64,000 nt of DNA from JAIBJN01 sp963775505 (GTDB lineage: Bacteria > Actinomycetota > Thermoleophilia > Gaiellales > Gaiellaceae), in the NCBI GenBank assembly GCA_963775505.1, contig CAVZIL010000001.1:310001-374000 (forward strand), given 5' to 3'. The notes below the pieces were generated by a model. It did no database searches and was not told the origin of the DNA. It saw nothing but the letters and a program-made list of their open reading frames with translations. Position numbers and translations under genes: made by a program. Shown piece by piece: positions 35,301 through 44,100 of this stretch; within the stretch, counting starts at the first letter, position 1; the number at the start of each line of letters is the position of its first letter.

Positions 35301-35609
35301 GCCCGGGCTCCAGAGCTTGATCCGGAGGAGGTTGCCGATGAGCTCTCGCTCGAAGACCGCGTCGAGCTCTGCGCGTCGCGAATCCATGACGGGGCCGGCG
35401 AAGTCCTGGGCGGTGAGGGATGGGGCGGTTCTCGTCGCGATGTTGATCGCGTGTGCGGCCACGAGCTCGCGTCCGCGCTCCTCGGCCTCGCGGCGAACGA
35501 CCCAGAAGATGGCGACCCACGCGAGCGCGAGCGCGAGCGCGCTGTACAGGGCGAAGCGCAGGACGAGGCGCGGCGGCCTCTTCGGCGCAGGCGGAGCCGA
35601 GACGGTCAC
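32373..35609 (-). CDS. Multi-PAS/GAF hybrid-input sensor histidine kinase
   Basis: A 1078-residue membrane sensor kinase. In order: membrane helix (about 16-38), an exterior sensor domain of about 145 residues, second helix (about 190-215), a coiled linker, PAS (about 245-370), GAF (about 385-530), PAS (about 550-665), PAS (about 680-800), a coiled coil, HisKA with H851 in ALVSHELRTPL, and HATPase with N-box DNLVSNAIKF and G-boxes DSGMGIP and GTGLGL. No receiver is attached. Several independent inputs converge on one kinase. The start is followed by a basic PKRPPRL before helix 1. Confidence 0.93.
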   Translation of the reverse strand: MTVSAPPAPKRPPRLVLRFALYSALALALAWVAIFWVVRREAEERGRELVAAHAINIATRTAPSLTAQDFAGPVMDSRRAELDAVFERELIGNLLRIKLWSPGGVVTYSSTHSLIGEEIDDSARLAAPLAGATRQEVSSLNDGRPAAEGDDVKAFESYVPVLVGDDMRPAGVLEVYEAYEPVAAEVQETVTPVGIALGLALLLLYAVLFPILRQVTRALENRHRGLEQHATALADALAERDEAEVRVSQAERNYRSLVEQLPLVMYVTRLDATSSCVYMSPQIEDLVGYTPLQCMSDPEFFVKILHPDDRERALAAHQEAYEAGESFSITYRLIAKDGRAVWVHDELTIARDSAGRPLHAQGFLVDVTPQRTAQEELEHQHAELRALHETALLLIDELDPQKQLERIAAQAGELVGTANSYVYLREGDDLRIAVGTGSFADSVGLRIRKGEGLAGRVWETMQPLTVDDYTAWEGRLQHFEGGELQAVVGVPLRSRTDVVGVLGLAHDRPGATFGAPEIAILSRFAHLATLALESARLYAAAQEELQERRRAEGALRDAELRYRTLVEHLPLVTYISPADETVGNVYVSPQVEALLGYPARQWIENPGLLHEAVHPEDLDAVLADAERLRATGESVRSEYRYVARDGSVVWVLDETILVRDEQGTPLWVQGSLVDITESKVAEETRARLAAIVESSSDAITSASLDLRYTSWNQGAERMFGRPAEEMLGEPITAVIPEGRREEALSLLGEVVAQDRVERLETVLEAANGSLVHVAFTYSPIRDSAGRVVGVSAIGQDVTERKRAETDRERLLAAEQEARAFAEAAQRDLAAQNERLRELDQLKDEFIALVSHELRTPLTSIRGYTELLLDGDAGELTDEQRGFLGVVERNSHRLLHLVGDLLFLAQVEAGKLVFDVGALDLGAVASESVETARPQAEAKGVTITLATGPVPLIAGDRARIAQLLDNLVSNAIKFTPERGRVDVRVRAVDDQAVVEVRDSGMGIPADEQEFLFERFFRTSTATEQAIQGTGLGLAISKAIVEAHAGRITVASEEGAGTTFRVSLPIRHEAGLPERTEIAS

Positions 35610-35656
35610 GCCACTCGTTATCGGTGCGCAAAAACCCCTGCTTGAATGTCGAGCAC

Positions 35657-37066
35657 GTGGATCGTTCTGCCCGTCACCTGCGCCTCCTCACGGAGACGAT
35701 CGCCGCCGTCAACTCGACCCTCGACCTGGACGAGGTCTTCGATCTGATCGCGCGCAAGGTCGCCGAGGCCCTCGAGACCGACGCCTGCTTCGTCTACCTG
35801 TACGACGAGACGGCGGACGAGCTCGTGCTGCGGGCGTCGTACGGCACCCGGGTCGAGGACATGACCCGCGTTCCCAAGATGCGCCCCGGCGAGGGGATCA
35901 CCGGGACCGCCGCCGCCGAGCGCGCCCCGGTGATGATCCCGCGCGAGGCCCATCTCGATCCGCGCTTCAAGCACTTCCCGAACCTGCGGGAGGCCCACTA
36001 CCAGTCCATCCTCGCCGTCCCGATCCTCGCCCGCGAGCGTCTCGAGGGTGCGCTCAACGTCCGCACGGAGGCGGCGCGTGAGTTCTCGAGCGACGAGATC
36101 GACCTGCTGATGGCGATAGCGGGCCAGGTGGCCCAGGCGATCGAGAACGCGAAGCTCTACGACCACGCGCAGAGGCGGGTCGCCGAGCTCGAGGCGCTCG
36201 CGGCCATCTCGGAGGCGGTCTCGGAGTCGCTCTACCTGGAGGAGTCCCTCGAGGCGATCGTCTTGACGACCATCGAGGCCGTCGACGCCTCGGGCGCGGC
36301 GCTCGTGCTCCAGGACGGGACGATCGCCTGGCCCGAGGGGCGGCCGGGCGCCCACGCGGTGCGCTTTCCGCTGCGCTGGAAGGGACGAGAGGTCGGCGAG
36401 CTCGTCTGCGACCGCGACACGCCCTTCTCGGACGAGGAGCGCCGCCTGCTCGCCTCGATCGCCCGTCAGGCGGCCGTGGCGCTCGAGCACGGGCGCGCCG
36501 TGCTGCGCGGCGTGCTCGCCCAGGAGATCCACCATCGCGTCAAGAACAACCTGCAGACCGTGGCCTCGCTGCTCCGCCTCCAGGCGGCCAGCACCGAGCC
36601 GATCGACCCCCGCAAGGCGCTGGAGGACTCCGTCAACCGCATCCTCGCGATCGCCGCCGTGCACGAGGTGCTGACCGAGCGCCGAGACGACGACATCGAC
36701 CTCGGCGAGCTCGTCGACCGTCTCCGGTCGATGCTCGTCCAGGGCCTCGGCGCCGGGAAGCACGTCAACTCCCGTCTCGAGCACGTCTCGCTCCACGGCG
36801 AGCGGGCGACCGCGCTCGCCCTCGTCTTCTGCGAGCTGCTCGGAAACGCGCTCGAGCACGGCGGCGACGAGGTGCAGGTCGAGCTCGCGCGTGCCAACGG
36901 CGGCGTCCAGCTGACCGTCGCCGACAACGGCTCCTGGGACGACGGCTCGCGAGAGGGGACGGGCCTCTCGATCGTTCGCGCCCTCGTGCGCGACGAGCTC
37001 GAGGGCGAGCTCGTGCTCGTCTCGGACGGCGGGCTCCGGGCCGAGGTGGCCTTTCCCGTTCCGTGA
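35657..37066 (+). CDS. pdtaS: PdtaS-like sensor histidine kinase (GAF, HisKA_2)
   Basis: A cytosolic kinase of about 469 residues with no membrane helix. A GAF domain (about 15-165, ILAVPILARERLEGALNV) and a second degenerate GAF/PAS-like domain (about 170-285) precede a HisKA_2 dimerisation domain, recognised by EIHHRVKNNLQTVASLLRLQA, and a HATPase_c_2 domain (FCELLGNALEHG, ADNGSW, GTGLSIVRALV). This pattern matches mycobacterial PdtaS, which signals to an ANTAR regulator. GTG 35657 is preferred; TTG 35642 is an alternative. The stop overlaps the pdtaR start. Confidence 0.9.
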   Translation: MDRSARHLRLLTETIAAVNSTLDLDEVFDLIARKVAEALETDACFVYLYDETADELVLRASYGTRVEDMTRVPKMRPGEGITGTAAAERAPVMIPREAHLDPRFKHFPNLREAHYQSILAVPILARERLEGALNVRTEAAREFSSDEIDLLMAIAGQVAQAIENAKLYDHAQRRVAELEALAAISEAVSESLYLEESLEAIVLTTIEAVDASGAALVLQDGTIAWPEGRPGAHAVRFPLRWKGREVGELVCDRDTPFSDEERRLLASIARQAAVALEHGRAVLRGVLAQEIHHRVKNNLQTVASLLRLQAASTEPIDPRKALEDSVNRILAIAAVHEVLTERRDDDIDLGELVDRLRSMLVQGLGAGKHVNSRLEHVSLHGERATALALVFCELLGNALEHGGDEVQVELARANGGVQLTVADNGSWDDGSREGTGLSIVRALVRDELEGELVLVSDGGLRAEVAFPVP

Positions 37067-37638
37067 GAATCCTGATCGCCGAGGACGAGACGATCATCCG
37101 CCTCGACCTGCGGGAGATCCTCGAGCGGGCCGGCTTCGAGGTGTGCGCCGAGGCGCGCGACGGTGAGGAGGCGGTCGAGCTCGCCCTGGGCGAGGAGCCG
37201 GACCTCGCCATCCTCGACGTCAAGATGCCCCGCCTCGACGGTATCGAGGCCGCGCGGCGCATTTTGGCGGAGCGGCCGATCCCGATCGTGATCCTGACCG
37301 CCTACGGCCAGGACGAGCTCGTCTCGCGGGCAGTCGAAGCGGGCGTCTTCGGCTACCTCGTGAAGCCCTTCCGCGAGACCGACCTGCTGCCGGCGATCCA
37401 TGCGGCGCGTGCCCGCCATGCGGAGCTCCAGGAGCTGCGCGAGGAGGCGGAGTCCCTCGCCGAGGCGCTGGCCACCCGCAAGGTCGTCGAGCGGGCGAAG
37501 GGGCTCCTCATGGTCCGGGAGGGGCTGAGCGAGGAGGACGCGTTCGCGCGGCTCCGCCGCGCCAGCCAGGTCTCGGGCCGCTCGATGCGGGTCGTCGCCG
37601 AGGCCCTCATCGCGACCTTCGGCGAGGAGAGCTCCTAG
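37063..37638 (+). CDS. pdtaR: ANTAR-domain response regulator (PdtaR-like)
   Basis: A 191-residue response regulator with RNA-binding output. The receiver (1-120) has IAEDETIIRLD, the acceptor Asp in LAILDVKMPRLDG, and Lys in GYLVKPFRE. A coiled-coil linker leads to the ANTAR domain (about 130-185: LATRKVVERAKGLLMVREGLSEEDAFARLRRAS), three helices that bind paired RNA hairpins when the receiver is phosphorylated. GTG 37063 overlaps the kinase stop, so the pair is co-translated. In known systems ANTAR proteins prevent transcription termination in leaders; the glnA leaders here are candidate targets. Confidence 0.95.
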   Translation: MRILIAEDETIIRLDLREILERAGFEVCAEARDGEEAVELALGEEPDLAILDVKMPRLDGIEAARRILAERPIPIVILTAYGQDELVSRAVEAGVFGYLVKPFRETDLLPAIHAARARHAELQELREEAESLAEALATRKVVERAKGLLMVREGLSEEDAFARLRRASQVSGRSMRVVAEALIATFGEESS

Positions 37639-37653
37639 AAGCTCCCGGAGGGC

Positions 37654-38256
37654 TCAGGGCCAGGAGGCCCGCTCGGGATGGAGGTCGAGCGGGCCGCCGT
37701 CGAAGCAGTCGCTCGAGCGGTAGTCGGACGGGAGCACGGGCTGCACCTCCCGCACGACGTACGAGGCGATCGCGTGCGCGTCGCGCCTCTTGGCCCCGAG
37801 CCGCAGGGCCGTCTCGGCGTTGGTCTGGAGCGCGTAGCACTGGGTCACCGCCTCGTCCCGGACGCCGGCGAGGTGCCACGCCTCGTGGGAGAGGACGTTG
37901 ACCGCGATCGCCGCCTCCCGCACCTCCGCCGGGCAAGGGCCCCTGCCCGCGAGGCAGCCGAGGCCGGAGACCTCGCCGTGCAGAAGGCGGCGGAGCGTCC
38001 TGCACGTGTCGCTCGAAAGGCTGGCCTCGTCGGCAGGCCGGCCCTCTGGGGAGAACACGACCGACCCGTCCTGAGCCGAGGCCTCGGTCAACGTTGCGAG
38101 CGTCCCGGGGCAGGAGATCCCGACGTCGCGGCCCGCGATGACGGTGGCGACGCGGGCGAGGTCGGCCTCGTCCGCCTGCAGCGCCCGGTGAGGCCCGAGG
38201 TAGAAGCCGACCGCTGCCAGTGCGCCCAGGCAGGCGAGGATCCGCGTCGCCGTCAT
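37654..38256 (-). CDS. Exported protein with HEAWH zincin-like motif
   Basis: A 200-residue protein with an N-terminal signal or anchor (RILACLGALAAVGFYLG) and an exported body with several cysteines. Residues 124-128 are HEAWH inside VNVLSHEAWHLAGVRDEA, matching the HExxH zinc-protease motif, with downstream acidic residues that could be the third ligand. It is too short for most metallopeptidase families, and I do not recognise a named one. It is either a small zincin or a zinc-binding envelope protein. Confidence 0.7.
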   Translation of the reverse strand: MTATRILACLGALAAVGFYLGPHRALQADEADLARVATVIAGRDVGISCPGTLATLTEASAQDGSVVFSPEGRPADEASLSSDTCRTLRRLLHGEVSGLGCLAGRGPCPAEVREAAIAVNVLSHEAWHLAGVRDEAVTQCYALQTNAETALRLGAKRRDAHAIASYVVREVQPVLPSDYRSSDCFDGGPLDLHPERASWP

Positions 38257-38293
38257 GCTCAGGGAGGTCGGCAGTCGCGACAGCCCCCTTGAG

Positions 38294-40153
38294 CTAGCGA
38301 GTCACCTCCTCGAGCAGCGTCTCCCAGCGGGCGAGGAGTGCCTGGAGCTCCTCTCGCGCGCGGGCGTGCGCCGCGATCGTCTCGGTGTCGGTCCAGTCGG
38401 CGGCGAGCTTCTGCTCCAGCCGCGCGACCTCGCGCTCGGCCTCCGCGACCTCCGCCTCGACGGCGGCGAGCGGGTCCGCGGCGGGCCGAGACTTCGGGGC
38501 GGACTTGGGCTTGACCGCCTTCTCGGGCGGCTCTGCGGCCGGCGCCTCGCGCTCCTCGCGGGCGCGGACGAGGTCGGCCCACCCTCCGTCGTAGGTCCTC
38601 ACCGTCCCGTCCTCGATCGCAGCGGTCCGGTGCGCGACGGCGTCGATCAACGCGCGGTCGTGCGAGACGAGGAGCACCGTTCCCGGAAAGCCCTCGAGCG
38701 CGGCCTCGAGCGTCTCCCGCGAGTCGAGATCGAGGTGGTTCGTGGGCTCGTCGAGGACGAGGAAGTTGGCTCCCGACGTGACGAGGACGGCGAGGCCCAG
38801 CCGGCGCCGCTCCCCGCCCGAGAGGTTGCGAACCTGCTTCATGTGCGCGTCCCAGCCGGAGAAGAGGAAGCGGCCGAGGAGCACCTGGGCCTGAGGGCGA
38901 TTGAGGCTCGTCATCGCCTGGACGCAGTCGAGCACGCTGCCGCGCTCGTCGAGCTCGAGGCCGTGCTGGGAGAAGTAGCCGACCTCGACCCCGTGACCCA
39001 GCTTGAAGTCCCCGGCAACCGCCTGCTCGAGTAGCGTCGTCTTGCCGCTTCCGTTCGGGCCGACGAGCGCCACGTGGTCACCGCGCTCCAGGGCGAAGGT
39101 GACGTCCGTGAGCAGCGTCAACCCGGCGACCCCGATGTCCTCGTGCTCGAGGACGAGCACGTCGCGGCCGCTTCGCTTCGGCGCGACGAAGTCGAAGCCG
39201 AGCCCCCGCGTCCTCCTGTTCAGGAGGGCCACCTCGTCGGCGGCCTCGTCCTTCTCCTTCGCCAGGCGGCCGATCTGCGTCAGCTTCGCCTGCGCCTGCT
39301 TGGCCTTGCTCTTCTTGTAGCGGAACCGCGCCACGAACCGCTCGAGGCGGGCGATGTCCGCGGCCACGCGATCGGCGGTCTTCTGCGCGTGCGCCGCCCT
39401 CTGCGCCTTCTCGAGGCGCCAGACGTGCCAGGGGCCCGCGAAGTAGGTAGCGCGGCCGGCCTCGAGCTCCAGGGTCGCGTTCGTCACCGCCTCGAGAAAC
39501 CAGCGGTCGTGGGCGACGACGATGCACGCCGCGTCGAGCGAGGCCAGCTCGCGCTCGAGCCACTCGAGGCTGGCGACGTCGAGGTGGTTCGTGGGCTCGT
39601 CGAGGAGGAGCAGGTCGGGGTCGCCCGCGAGCGCCCGCGCCAGCGAAGCGCGCGTGATCTCGCCGCCGGAGAACGTGGAGAGCTGCCGGTCGAAGTCCTC
39701 GTCGCGGAAGCCGAGGCCGCGGGCGACTGCGCCGACGTGGTCGCGCCAGCCGTAGCCGCCGGCGTGCTCGAGCCGCGCCTGCGCCTTGGCGTAGGCGGCG
39801 AGCGTCGCCGCGCCGTGATCGCCTCCGGCCATCGCCTGCTCGAGACGCTCGAGCTCGCGCTCCGTGACGATCAGGTCGGAGGCGCCCGAGAGGATGTACT
39901 CGCGCAGGCTCAGCGCGCGGTCGAGCGGGGGCCGCTGGTCGTGGAGCGCGATGCGAGCTCCCTTCTCGATCACCAACTCGCCGCCCTCGATGGAGGTCTC
40001 GCCGGTGAGCATGCGCAGGAGCGTGGTCTTGCCGGCGCCGTTCGGGCCTGCGAGCGCCAGGCGGTCGCGGCGCTCGAGCTTGAACGAGACACCGTCGAAG
40101 AGAAGGCTCCCGGCGAGCTCCTTCCGCAGGTTGGAGGCGATGGCCACTGCCAT
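38294..40153 (-). CDS. ABC-F family ATPase
   Basis: A 619-residue soluble protein with two ABC domains and no membrane segments. Walker A motifs are GPNGAGKTT and GPNGSGKTT, signatures LSTFSGGEITR and NLSGGERRR, Walker B/EQ sites LLLLDEPTNHLD and FLVLDEPTNHLD. The interdomain linker (about 240-320) is long and basic (RYKKSKAKQAQAK), and the C-terminus is a predicted coiled coil. ABC-F proteins act on ribosomes in translation or antibiotic protection; the subclass here is not clear (closest in layout to Uup/EttA-like housekeeping forms). Confidence 0.92.
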   Translation of the reverse strand: MAVAIASNLRKELAGSLLFDGVSFKLERRDRLALAGPNGAGKTTLLRMLTGETSIEGGELVIEKGARIALHDQRPPLDRALSLREYILSGASDLIVTERELERLEQAMAGGDHGAATLAAYAKAQARLEHAGGYGWRDHVGAVARGLGFRDEDFDRQLSTFSGGEITRASLARALAGDPDLLLLDEPTNHLDVASLEWLERELASLDAACIVVAHDRWFLEAVTNATLELEAGRATYFAGPWHVWRLEKAQRAAHAQKTADRVAADIARLERFVARFRYKKSKAKQAQAKLTQIGRLAKEKDEAADEVALLNRRTRGLGFDFVAPKRSGRDVLVLEHEDIGVAGLTLLTDVTFALERGDHVALVGPNGSGKTTLLEQAVAGDFKLGHGVEVGYFSQHGLELDERGSVLDCVQAMTSLNRPQAQVLLGRFLFSGWDAHMKQVRNLSGGERRRLGLAVLVTSGANFLVLDEPTNHLDLDSRETLEAALEGFPGTVLLVSHDRALIDAVAHRTAAIEDGTVRTYDGGWADLVRAREEREAPAAEPPEKAVKPKSAPKSRPAADPLAAVEAEVAEAEREVARLEQKLAADWTDTETIAAHARAREELQALLARWETLLEEVTR

Positions 40154-40221
40154 GCCCCAATGGTGGCACGGGCGCTACCGCGGTTGCATGGGTCCGCGGG
40201 GACCGGGGTAGGATCAGCGGC

Positions 40222-42066
40222 ATGACGGACAAGGAGCGCTGGCAGGAGCTGGGACAGCAGCTGCGCGTGGACTCCGTCCGTGCCGCGGCCGCCGCCGGCT
40301 CGGGCCACCCGACGTCGTCGATGTCGGCCGCCGACCTGATGGCCGTCCTCCTCGACAAGTACCTCCGGTATGACTTCGGCGACCCCGAGAACCCGGCCAA
40401 CGACCATCTCGTCTTCTCGAAGGGGCACGCCTCTCCCCTCCTCTACTCGCTCTTCAAGGCAGCCGGGGCGATCAGCGACGAGGAGCTCCTCACCTTCCGC
40501 AGGTTCGGAAGTCCGCTCGAGGGGCATCCCACGCCCGTGCTCCCGTGGGTGGACGTCGCCACGGGGTCGCTCGGCCAGGGCCTCCCGATCGCCGTCGGCA
40601 TCGCCCTCGCGGGCAAGAAGCTCGACCGCCTGCCCTACCGCGTGTGGACGCTGTGCGGCGACAGCGAGATGGCGGAGGGCTCGATGTGGGAGGCCTTCGA
40701 CCACGCTTCGAACTCGAAGCTCGACAACCTCACGGCGATCATCGACGTCAACCGGCTCGGCCAGCGCGGCGAGACGATGCACGGATGGGATCTCGAGTCC
40801 TACGTGCGTCGGGCCGAGGCCTCCGACTGGCATGCGATCGCGGTCGACGGCCACGACGTCGAGGCGATCGACGCCGCCTACGCCGAGGCCCTGACCGTCG
40901 AGGGCCGCCCGACCGTGATCGTGGCGCGGACGATCAAGGGCAAGGGCGTCGCCGCCGTCGAGAACGAGAACGGCTGGCACGGGAAGCCCCTCGACGATCC
41001 GGAGGCCGCCGTCGTCGAGCTCGGGGGCGAGCGCAACCTCACGATCCAGGTGCACGTCCGCGAGCGCATGGAGCCGAACGCCTTCCCTGGCGGGCCGCTG
41101 GAGCTGCCGCGTTACGAGCTCGGCGCCGAGGTCGCCACCAGGAAGGCCTACGGCGAGGCGCTCGCCGCGGTCGGCAGCGCCGACGGCCGCGTCGTGGCGC
41201 TCGACGGCGAGGTCGCCAACTCGACGTATTCGGAGATCTTTCACGCGGCGCATCCCGAGCGGTTCTTCGAGATGTTCATCGCCGAGCAGCAGATGGTCGC
41301 CGCGGCGGTCGGGCTCCAGGTCCGCGGCTGGAAGCCCTTCGCCTCCACCTTCGCCGCCTTCCTTTCGCGCGCGTACGACTTCGTCCGCATGGCGGCGGTG
41401 AGTCAGGCGACCATGGCGCTCTCCGGCTCGCACGCCGGCGTCTCCATCGGCGAAGACGGCCCGTCGCAGATGGCGCTCGAGGACCTCGCCATGATGCGGG
41501 CCGTCGGCGGCAGCACCGTCCTCTATCCCTGCGACGGCAACCAGACGGCGAAGCTCGTGGCCGCGATGGCCGGCCTCGAGGGCATCTCCTACCTCCGGAC
41601 GACGCGGGCCGCGACGCCCGTGATCTACGGGCCCGACGAGGACTTCCCGGTCGGTGGCAGCCGCGTGCTTCGCTCCTCGGACGAGGACGACGTCACCCTC
41701 GTGGGCGCAGGCATCACCGTCGGCGAGGCGCTCGCCGCAGCGGACGAGCTGGCGACCGAGGGCATCTCTGCGCGGGTCGTCGACTGCTACTCGGTGAAGC
41801 CGATCGACGTCGAGGGGCTGCGGGAGGCCGCGGCTGCCACCGGCGCGATCGTCACCGTGGAGGATCACTGGCCCGAGGGCGGTCTCGGCGAGGCGGTGCT
41901 CTCGGCGCTGGCCGACGTCGACGAGAAGCCGGCGTTCACCCGACTCGCCGTCGAGGGGATGCCGGGCTCGGGGAAGCCGGCCGAGCTCCTCGCGGCCGCG
42001 GGCATCGACAGGGAGCACATCGCCGACGCGGCGCGGCGGCTCGTGCGCGCCCGCGCGCTACGGTAG
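40222..42066 (+). CDS. tkt: Transketolase
   Basis: A 614-residue thiamine-diphosphate enzyme moving two-carbon units between sugar phosphates. TPP-binding features are GDSEMAEGSMWEAFDHASN and NRLGQRG; the N-terminus has SGHPTSSMSAADLM, and the middle domain has LDGEVANSTY, FEMFIAEQQMVAAAVGLQ and SHAGVSIGEDGPSQMALED. It is shorter than the 660-residue E. coli enzyme. TAGGAT (40209-40214) ends seven bases before ATG 40222, a likely leaderless promoter for the whole tkt-tal-gnd-zwf-opcA-pgl operon. Confidence 0.95.
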   Translation: MTDKERWQELGQQLRVDSVRAAAAAGSGHPTSSMSAADLMAVLLDKYLRYDFGDPENPANDHLVFSKGHASPLLYSLFKAAGAISDEELLTFRRFGSPLEGHPTPVLPWVDVATGSLGQGLPIAVGIALAGKKLDRLPYRVWTLCGDSEMAEGSMWEAFDHASNSKLDNLTAIIDVNRLGQRGETMHGWDLESYVRRAEASDWHAIAVDGHDVEAIDAAYAEALTVEGRPTVIVARTIKGKGVAAVENENGWHGKPLDDPEAAVVELGGERNLTIQVHVRERMEPNAFPGGPLELPRYELGAEVATRKAYGEALAAVGSADGRVVALDGEVANSTYSEIFHAAHPERFFEMFIAEQQMVAAAVGLQVRGWKPFASTFAAFLSRAYDFVRMAAVSQATMALSGSHAGVSIGEDGPSQMALEDLAMMRAVGGSTVLYPCDGNQTAKLVAAMAGLEGISYLRTTRAATPVIYGPDEDFPVGGSRVLRSSDEDDVTLVGAGITVGEALAAADELATEGISARVVDCYSVKPIDVEGLREAAAATGAIVTVEDHWPEGGLGEAVLSALADVDEKPAFTRLAVEGMPGSGKPAELLAAAGIDREHIADAARRLVRARALR

Positions 42067-42100
42067 GGGTGGAAACCCGCCGACCGGGAAGGACGGCACC

Positions 42101-43207
42101 ATGACCAAGTCTCGACTGCACCAGCTTTCGGAGCTCGGGCAGAGCGTCTGGATCGACTACCTCTCCCGCGACATGCTCCGCAGCGGGGAGCTCGCCCGGC
42201 TCCACGAGGAGGACGCCGTCGTCGGCGTCACCTCGAACCCGACCATCTTCCAGAAGGCGCTCTCCGCCGGCGACGTCTACGACGAGCAGCTCCGCGAGGA
42301 GCTCGAGGAGGAGCGCGACCCGAAGGAGCTCTTCCTGCGCCTCGCCGTCAGGGACGTCCAGGACGCCTGCGGCGTGCTCCGACCGGTCTGGGACGAGGGC
42401 AGCGGCCGGGACGGGTACGTCTCCCTCGAGGTCGACCCCACGCTCGCCTACGACACGGAGGCCACGATCGCCGAGGCCGCCCGGCTGCACGAGCTCGTCG
42501 ATCTCCCGAACCTGTTCGTGAAGATCCCGGCGACCGAGCCGGGGCTGCCCGCCATCGAGGAGATGATCGCCCGCGGCAGGTCGATCAACGTCACCCTGAT
42601 CTTCTCGCTCGACCGCTATGCAGAGGTCGCGGAGGCCTACATCCGCGGGCTCGAGCGGCTCGTCGAGGCGGGCGGCGACCCGGCTCCCGTCGCCTCCGTC
42701 GCCAGCTTCTTCGTGTCGCGGGTCGACACCGAGGCCGACCGCCGGCTCGAGGAGCATGGCGCTCCGGCCGACCTCCAGGGGAAGCTCGCGGTCGCCAACG
42801 CCAAGCTGGCCTACCAGCGCTACGAGGAGATCTTCTCCGGGGACCGATGGGACGCCCTCGCCGCGCGGGGTGCGACGACCCAGCGGTGCCTCTGGGCCTC
42901 CACCTCGACCAAGAACCCCGCGTACCGGGACGTGCTCTACGTCGAGGAGCTGATCGGCCCGGAGACCGTCAACACGATGCCGGAGGAGACGATTCTGGCC
43001 TTTCAGGACCACGGCCGCGTCGAGCTCACACTCGAGAGCGGGATCGACGAGGCCGAGGAGGTCTTCCGGCGGGTCGCGGATGCCGGCGTCGACTACGACG
43101 ACGTCACCGCGACGCTCGAGCGCGAGGGCGTGGAGAAGTTCTCCGACTCCTTCGCCGAGCTCCTCGACGGCATCCGCGCCAAGTCGGGCGAGCTCGTCGC
43201 TACGTGA
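42101..43207 (+). CDS. tal: Transaldolase
   Basis: A 368-residue class I aldolase-type enzyme of the non-oxidative pentose phosphate pathway. It has GVTSNPTIFQKAL, the Schiff-base Lys in NLFVKIPATEPG, and NVTLIFSLDRY, and the C-terminal QRCLWASTSTKNPAYRDVLY typical of the actinobacterial Tal family. The stop overlaps the gnd GTG. Confidence 0.95.
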   Translation: MTKSRLHQLSELGQSVWIDYLSRDMLRSGELARLHEEDAVVGVTSNPTIFQKALSAGDVYDEQLREELEEERDPKELFLRLAVRDVQDACGVLRPVWDEGSGRDGYVSLEVDPTLAYDTEATIAEAARLHELVDLPNLFVKIPATEPGLPAIEEMIARGRSINVTLIFSLDRYAEVAEAYIRGLERLVEAGGDPAPVASVASFFVSRVDTEADRRLEEHGAPADLQGKLAVANAKLAYQRYEEIFSGDRWDALAARGATTQRCLWASTSTKNPAYRDVLYVEELIGPETVNTMPEETILAFQDHGRVELTLESGIDEAEEVFRRVADAGVDYDDVTATLEREGVEKFSDSFAELLDGIRAKSGELVAT

Positions 43208-44100
43208 AGCTCGGCCTCGTCGGCCTCGGCCGCATGGGCGGCAACATGGCCGTGCGCCTGCGCCGGGGCGGTCACGAGGTGGAGACGTACGCCCGCACCG
43301 CCCCCGACCGGACGGCCGACTCGCTGGTCGAGCTGGCGATGAGGCTCGAGCAGCCGCGCGTCGCCTGGCTGATGATCCCCGCCGGCGACCCCACGGAGAT
43401 GGCCTTCCAGACGCTCCTGCCGCTCATGGAGGAGGGCGACGTCCTCGTCGACGGCGGCAACTCGAACTTCCGGGACTCGATCCGCCGTGCGGAAGAGGCA
43501 CGGGCGAAGGGCGTGTGCCTCCTCGACGCCGGCGTCTCGGGCGGCATCTGGGGCCTGACCGAGGGCTACTGCCTCATGGTCGGCGGCGAGGCTTCCGCGT
43601 TCGAGACGGCCGAGCCCGCCTTCGCCACCCTCGCGCCCGAGGGCGGCTACGCGCACGTCGGGCCCTCCGGCGCCGGCCATTTCGTGAAGATGGTGCACAA
43701 CGGCATCGAGTACGGACTCATGCAGGCCTACGCGGAAGGCTTCGAGCTCATGCGCGAGATCGACCTCTTCGACCTCGACCTGGCGCAGGTGTCGGCACTG
43801 TGGCAGCACGGCTCCGTCGTCCGCAGCTGGCTGCTCGAGCTCCTCGAGCGTGCGTTCGAGGCCGACCCTGGGCTCGAGGGGATCCGCGGGTACGTCCAGG
43901 ACTCCGGCGAGGGCCGCTGGACGGTGCACGAGGCGATCGATGCCTCGGTGCCGGTCCCGGCGATCTCGGCCGCGCTCTTCGCCCGTTTCGCCTCGCGCCA
44001 GGACGAGTCCTTCGCCGCCAAGGTGAATGCCGCGCTCAGGGCCCAGTTCGGCGGGCATGCGGTCGAGGCCGCGAAGACCGGCGAGAAGACGGCCGAATGA
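43204..44100 (+). CDS. gnd: 6-phosphogluconate dehydrogenase (short, decarboxylating)
   Basis: A 298-residue NAD(P)-dependent enzyme converting 6-phosphogluconate to ribulose 5-phosphate and CO2. The nucleotide motif is GLVGLGRMGGNM, with DGGNSNFRDS and the catalytic GAGHFVKMVHNGIEYG (Lys, Asn, Glu). It belongs to the short YqeC/GndA type, often NAD-preferring, rather than the 470-residue form. Start GTG 43204 overlaps the tal stop; the stop overlaps zwf ATG 44097. Confidence 0.94.
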   Translation: MKLGLVGLGRMGGNMAVRLRRGGHEVETYARTAPDRTADSLVELAMRLEQPRVAWLMIPAGDPTEMAFQTLLPLMEEGDVLVDGGNSNFRDSIRRAEEARAKGVCLLDAGVSGGIWGLTEGYCLMVGGEASAFETAEPAFATLAPEGGYAHVGPSGAGHFVKMVHNGIEYGLMQAYAEGFELMREIDLFDLDLAQVSALWQHGSVVRSWLLELLERAFEADPGLEGIRGYVQDSGEGRWTVHEAIDASVPVPAISAALFARFASRQDESFAAKVNAALRAQFGGHAVEAAKTGEKTAE

